Source of the DNA: Kistimonas scapharcae
GTDB taxonomy: Bacteria; Pseudomonadota; Gammaproteobacteria; Pseudomonadales; Endozoicomonadaceae
Direction: 5' to 3'
Assembly (NCBI RefSeq): GCF_039540975.1
Contig: NZ_BAABFL010000419.1
Location: 1 to 18,294, forward strand
DNA length: 18,294 nt
Of this stretch, positions 15,654 through 18,294 are shown piece by piece. Position 1 is the stretch's first letter. Each line of letters begins with the position of its first letter. Below the pieces are notes generated by a model. It saw only the letters and a list, made by a program, of their open reading frames with translations, was not told where the DNA came from and searched no databases. A program made the translations under genes and the position numbers.

Positions 15654-15730
15654 TGCAGGGGAACCGGAATCGTTAAACCCGTTTTGTGTCATGCGTGTCA
15701 ACGGGCGGTATCGATTCCGGTTCTCCTGCA
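15654..15730. repeat. Long near-perfect hairpin between convergent Sel1 and protease genes
   Basis: Arms of 19 bases (15654-15672 and 15712-15730) match except for one position that can form G-U. Inside, CCCGTT (15678-15683) pairs with AACGGG (15700-15705). The structure lies between the Sel1 stop and the protease stop, where a shared terminator would be expected, but there is no T tract. It may block transcription, protect mRNA ends, or be a remnant of a mobile palindrome. Confidence 0.85.
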
Positions 15731-15736
15731 CAATGA

Positions 15737-16867
15737 TCAATAGTGCGCGATGGGGTCCGGTGAACCGTCCGGATCGCCGATCGCATAGCCGTCGGTGTTG
15801 ACGGCACCCTGCATCATGACAATGCCGCAGACATGGGGCGTGGCCATTGAAGTGCCGCTATAGGTGGCAGTGCCGCCACCCGAACGGGTTGACTCAATGG
15901 CGACGCCGGGCGCAGCCCAGTCGACAGGCGGGTTACCGAAATTGCTGAAGGCGGCAAACTGGTCATCGCTGTTGATCGCAGAAACCGTCAGCACATAGGG
16001 ATGCTCTACCTGGGCAGGGGTGAAATTGTCGGCATGTTCGCCATCGTTGCCTGCTGCGACAGCAAACCATATGCCTCTGGAAGCGGCGTTCACAACCGCA
16101 TCCTGCAGTGCCTGTGAGAAGCCCCGTGCGCCCAGGCTCATGTTGGCGCAATCGCCGGGGGTTGCGTTGGCGGCGACATAGTCAATGCCGGCGATGACAC
16201 TGTCCAGGATGCCGCTGCCGCTCCTGTCGAGAACCCGGATCGGGTGTACGGTTGCACCTGCTGCGACGCCGACGACATCATGGTTGTTGTCCAGGGCGGC
16301 AATGGTCCCCGCAACATGCGTGCCATGGCCATTTTCATCATGGGTTGTATTTTTCCCTTTAGTGACAAAGTTGGCGCCAGGGCCAACGGTGAGATCCCTG
16401 TGGCTGGCATCAATGCCAGTATCGATGACCCAGGCGTTTTTTCCCATGCCGTCACGGGAGCCCCCGATTCTGTTGACGCCCCAGGGGGTGACCTGGTTGC
16501 TGCCACCCTCTCCATCCTGTGGGGGTTTTCCTTTCGGGCGGTCGGGTTTGGCTATCGCCCAGACAACACGGTTGGGTTCAAAGGACGTGATAGTCGGATG
16601 ATTCTGAACCAGGCGCCTGGCCGCTTCTTCCGGCAGGGTGGCCGAGAAGCCGGTGATAGTGTTTCGGAAAACATGCCGCACGGTGCCGCCTGCCTGTTGC
16701 GCGGCCTGGCTGCCAACCTCGACCGAAGCGCCCGGCGACATGACAAAGATAAAGCTGTTCCTGGCATCCTCAAGATTGGCGCGTATATCCTGAAGTGGAT
16801 TCGCTGTTACGCCGCTGACGATAAACCCTGTTAGCAAGGTCATGTTTTTTATAAGTCTGAAACTCAT
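15737..16867 (-). CDS. Secreted subtilisin-family (S8) serine protease, proteinase K-like
   Basis: A 376-residue preproprotease. Residues 1-22 are a signal peptide (MTLLTGFIVSGVTA). About 38-100 form an I9-type propeptide that folds and inhibits the enzyme (SFIFVMSPG, ITGFSATLPEEAARRL, ITSFEPN). The catalytic domain carries Asp149 (VIDTGID), His181 (HGTHVAGT), the oxyanion Asn274 (AAGNDG) and Ser340 (GTSMATPH), so it should be active. There is no C-terminal anchor or adhesion domain; it ends soon after the catalytic Ser, at DGSPDPIAHY. The ATG at 16867 is preferred because AAAGGGA lies just upstream and the signal peptide starts there; an ATG at 16897 is possible. A short upstream frame overlaps its start as TAATG. 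Confidence 0.95.
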   Translation of the reverse strand: MSFRLIKNMTLLTGFIVSGVTANPLQDIRANLEDARNSFIFVMSPGASVEVGSQAAQQAGGTVRHVFRNTITGFSATLPEEAARRLVQNHPTITSFEPNRVVWAIAKPDRPKGKPPQDGEGGSNQVTPWGVNRIGGSRDGMGKNAWVIDTGIDASHRDLTVGPGANFVTKGKNTTHDENGHGTHVAGTIAALDNNHDVVGVAAGATVHPIRVLDRSGSGILDSVIAGIDYVAANATPGDCANMSLGARGFSQALQDAVVNAASRGIWFAVAAGNDGEHADNFTPAQVEHPYVLTVSAINSDDQFAAFSNFGNPPVDWAAPGVAIESTRSGGGTATYSGTSMATPHVCGIVMMQGAVNTDGYAIGDPDGSPDPIAHY

Positions 16868-17076
16868 TACAAATCCCTTTTGTATGAATTGTGGCATCTG
16901 AAGGTGATTCGGCTCGCTTCCCGCAAGCTGTTGGCTAACTGCCGTGCAGCCTTTTCAGTATAGCGATCTTGGTCTGCTGTATGACACTCCTCGGGGGGAT
17001 TTGTATGCTGCAACGCGTTAGTCGCTGATGGGGAGTGATCTGAAAGTACGCCCGCTTCCACTGCATCTTTATTCAC
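16867..17076 (-). CDS. Possible small ORF coupled to the protease gene
   Basis: A 69-codon frame starting at GTG (17076) and ending in a TAA that shares its last A with the protease ATG (TAATG), an arrangement typical of translational coupling. AAGGA lies only three bases before the GTG, which is close. The product is hydrophilic, with a charged helical stretch (DQDRYTEKAARQLANSLREA), no signal peptide and no family I recognise. An alternative out-of-frame ATG at 17066, after AAGGTGA, opens a shorter frame of about 43 codons. It may also be just the untranslated leader of the protease mRNA. Confidence 0.3.
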   Translation of the reverse strand: MNKDAVEAGVLSDHSPSATNALQHTNPPEECHTADQDRYTEKAARQLANSLREASRITFRCHNSYKRDL

Positions 17077-17215
17077 CTTTCCTTGCTATTTGTCATAAAA
17101 AAGGCGTCGCTGTTGGCATTACGATGGCAACCGTATTTCCGTTCAATCCGCCAGGGTATCGTCAAACAGGGCATAAGCCATTTACCTTGGGCGATTAGAT
17201 CAGCGAGGAGCAGTA
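16868..17215. other. Divergent region upstream of the protease and the Met-rich protein
   Basis: Apart from the weak small frame described separately, I see no gene. The rightmost 140 bases lead into the Met-rich protein gene and contain no clear promoter boxes. Confidence 0.4.
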
Positions 17216-17713
17216 ATGGCGATCAAGATGAATATGGATATCATGGAATTGGTGTTCTACTTCTGGCAGGCCACAAGTGACAGGGACAAGGTCGGGGAAG
17301 CGTTCATTATGTCCATTGCTGGTCATGAGGCGATGAAACCCGTTTATACGGATGAATTTACCGTTGAATCTGTTCGTCGTGCGCTGAGCGCCATCAGTAA
17401 CCGGGAACGTTTCAGTGCGGATCACCAGTGTGAATCCCGTTTCTGGAACAATAATATGTGGGCCATGGAAGACATGGGGCTGATGGAAGCCATGATGGCG
17501 CCACTCAAGGTGATGAATCTGAGAGATATCCAGGTGGACGGTGACTATGAGGTGGTCATTCTTCCCCTGCACATGGATGATTACTACCTCAAGGGTAATA
17601 CACTGTACGTTAATTTCTTCCGCCTGCAGGCTGATATCATGGGTGGTGATGAGCTCAAGATGGATGGTCTTGCGTTCAAGCAGTGGGTTGAACGTACATT
17701 GAATGCTGCATAA
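17216..17713 (+). CDS. Unknown Met-rich 165-residue protein
   Basis: I do not recognise this protein. It has no signal peptide or membrane segment and is acidic and probably cytoplasmic. About 16 of 165 residues are Met, clustered at the N-terminus (MAIKMNMDIMEL) and at about residues 81-100 (MWAMEDMGLMEAMMAPLKVM). The second half looks like beta strands (YEVVILPLHMDDYYL, NTLYVNFFRLQ) before a terminal helix. AGGAG at 17204-17208 lies seven bases before the ATG, which with its length and composition supports a real gene. A hairpin follows the stop. It lies between the protease and the PPxY gene but shows no visible link to either. Confidence 0.75.
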   Translation: MAIKMNMDIMELVFYFWQATSDRDKVGEAFIMSIAGHEAMKPVYTDEFTVESVRRALSAISNRERFSADHQCESRFWNNNMWAMEDMGLMEAMMAPLKVMNLRDIQVDGDYEVVILPLHMDDYYLKGNTLYVNFFRLQADIMGGDELKMDGLAFKQWVERTLNAA

Positions 17714-17726
17714 TGCATTACCCGTG

Positions 17727-17752
17727 TCAGGGGTTCACTAACCCCTGATATT
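17727..17752 (+). terminator. Terminator-like hairpin after the Met-rich protein gene
   Basis: TCAGGGGTT (17727-17735) pairs with AACCCCTGA (17740-17748) around CACT. Only a weak T-rich tail follows. Confidence 0.55.
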
Positions 17753-17995
17753 TCGGAATTGGGATAGATAAAGGCTGGTGTTCTTTTGCCTTCCTCCCGT
17801 CATCAACCGCCTTTTCCCGGTTAGCATCACAACAAAAAATTAACAATAAAAATGAATAACGTGATGTTTTGTTGGCTATTTTAATGAATCCCTATTGTTG
17901 CCACTGAATACGGGCAGTGAACAGGCTCGGTGACGTTCATGCCTCCTGAATGTGGTGCTTTGTGAAAGCGTGCAATCAATAAAGGATTCAGTTCG

Positions 17996-18277
17996 ATGAA
18001 GTGGTATTCATCCGTCATCCCGTTCCTGGTATTGCTGGTTTTATGTCCGACAGATTTACCCGCTGTACAGCCCTCGGCGCCTCCGTATTATGATTTGCCT
18101 CCGAGCTATGAGGAGGCGACAACCTATACCCTCTATATTAAGGCTGGCGAAGAGAAGCACTTCGACATCAGTGAGTTGCTGCGGCTTGCTCACCAGGGTT
18201 ACACCACGATAATGATCTGGCAAGAGTTTTCCGGACACTTTTTTACGCTGCCTTGGCAAGTTCCTGTTCATACTTGA
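17996..18277 (+). CDS. Small exported protein with tandem PPxY motifs, truncated by an insertion sequence
   Basis: A 93-codon frame with a good ribosome-binding site (AAAGGA at 17981-17986). Residues 1-23 look like a signal peptide (hydrophobic VIPFLVLLVLC, possible cleavage at LPA/VQ). The mature N-terminus reads APPYYDLPPSYEEA: two PPxY motifs, PPYY (29-32) and PPSY (35-38). PPxY is the ligand of eukaryotic WW domains, for example of Nedd4-type ubiquitin ligases, and is not a usual bacterial signal. After this come a strand and a helix (YTLYIKAGEE, ISELLRLAHQG). From about residue 73 (base 18213) the codons appear to belong to an IS3-type element, so the original C-terminus is lost and the frame is closed by chance at 18277. 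Type and export are inferred; I know no family for it. Confidence 0.6.
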   Translation: MKWYSSVIPFLVLLVLCPTDLPAVQPSAPPYYDLPPSYEEATTYTLYIKAGEEKHFDISELLRLAHQGYTTIMIWQEFSGHFFTLPWQVPVHT

Positions 18278-18294
18278 AAGGTGCCAAGTAGCCA
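18213..18294 (-). mobile_element. End of an IS3-family-like insertion sequence (partial)
   Basis: The sequence starting TGATCTGGCAAGAG and continuing to CCGGACA (18213-18237) resembles the terminal inverted repeats of IS3-family elements. A transposase-like C-terminus on the minus strand begins six bases further in. The rest, including the matching inverted repeat and target duplication, lies outside the window, so the exact boundary is an estimate. Confidence 0.6.
18243..18294 (-). CDS. Partial IS3-family transposase (OrfB), C-terminus
   Basis: The minus strand reads GYLAPFKYEQELAKAA and then TAA (18245-18243). The GYLAP/GYLSP motif followed by a short charged tail is characteristic of the C-terminal end of IS3-family DDE transposases, just after the catalytic core. 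Only these 16 residues are inside the window; the gene continues beyond 18294. The call rests on this motif and the adjacent terminal-repeat-like sequence. Confidence 0.6.
   Translation of the reverse strand, partial: GYLAPFKYEQELAKAA

Noticed and set aside
16244..16834. 196-codon plus-strand frame opposite the S8 protease
   Set aside because: The protease frame carries all catalytic motifs; the opposite frame is a product of GC-rich codon use.
17996..18046. Lipoprotein signal at Cys17 (LVLC) of the PPxY protein
   Set aside because: Leu directly before the Cys is unfavourable for a lipobox; an ordinary signal peptidase I site after Ala23 is more likely, though not certain.

Overview
The window reads as chromosome of a gammaproteobacterium of the Pseudomonas/Oceanospirillales breadth. 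UvrB, PpnN (YgdH), the YfcD-type Nudix protein, RarD and riboflavin synthase all follow their E. coli homologues closely, and a ComEA-like protein, uvrB and a PLP aminotransferase sit together as I recall them doing in Pseudomonas. An animal-associated marine lineage such as Endozoicomonas would fit the secreted and eukaryote-like proteins at the right end, but that is inference; nothing here proves the genus.

Layout. 1-4.1 kb: a small exported helix-hairpin-helix (ComEA-like) protein convergent with uvrB, and a class I/II aminotransferase divergent from uvrB. 4.18-4.75 kb: a tRNA cluster, tRNA-Asn(GTT) followed by three almost identical tRNA-Val(GAC) genes, with terminators after the Asn gene and after the last Val gene. 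4.8-7.7 kb: ppnN (minus strand) diverges from a yfcD-like Nudix gene and a stand-alone riboflavin synthase; the shared upstream region carries an operator-like dyad. 7.7-8.06 kb: a structured intergenic region with a plus-strand terminator far downstream of ribE (candidate sRNA) and a minus-strand terminator for lon. 8.06-10.8 kb: a Lon protease of the divergent AsrA-like type with a heat-shock-like promoter. 10.8-13.8 kb: a secreted chalcone-isomerase-like protein, RarD, a MarC-family membrane protein and an unknown ORF. tRNA-Ser(GGA) lies at 14.04-14.12 kb.

From about 14.2 kb the region becomes accessory: a small exported Cys-containing protein, a Sel1-repeat protein, a secreted subtilisin/proteinase K-like protease with an I9-type propeptide, a Met-rich unknown protein, and a small exported protein with two tandem PPxY motifs (PPYY and PPSY, the latter followed by EEA). 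The last gene is interrupted: from about 18213 the sequence looks like the end of an IS3-family insertion sequence, and a transposase C-terminus (minus strand, GYLAP...) runs off the window. The PPxY protein therefore appears to be a truncated copy closed by IS-derived codons.

The most unusual signals are the tandem PPxY motifs in an exported bacterial protein, a perfect 24-bp palindrome centred exactly between two abutting convergent stop codons (11468-11491), a 77-nt near-perfect hairpin between the Sel1 and protease genes (15654-15730), the structured ribE-lon gap, and the 21-bp-spaced dyad between ppnN and the Nudix gene. I saw no CRISPR array, phage module or complete new defence system.
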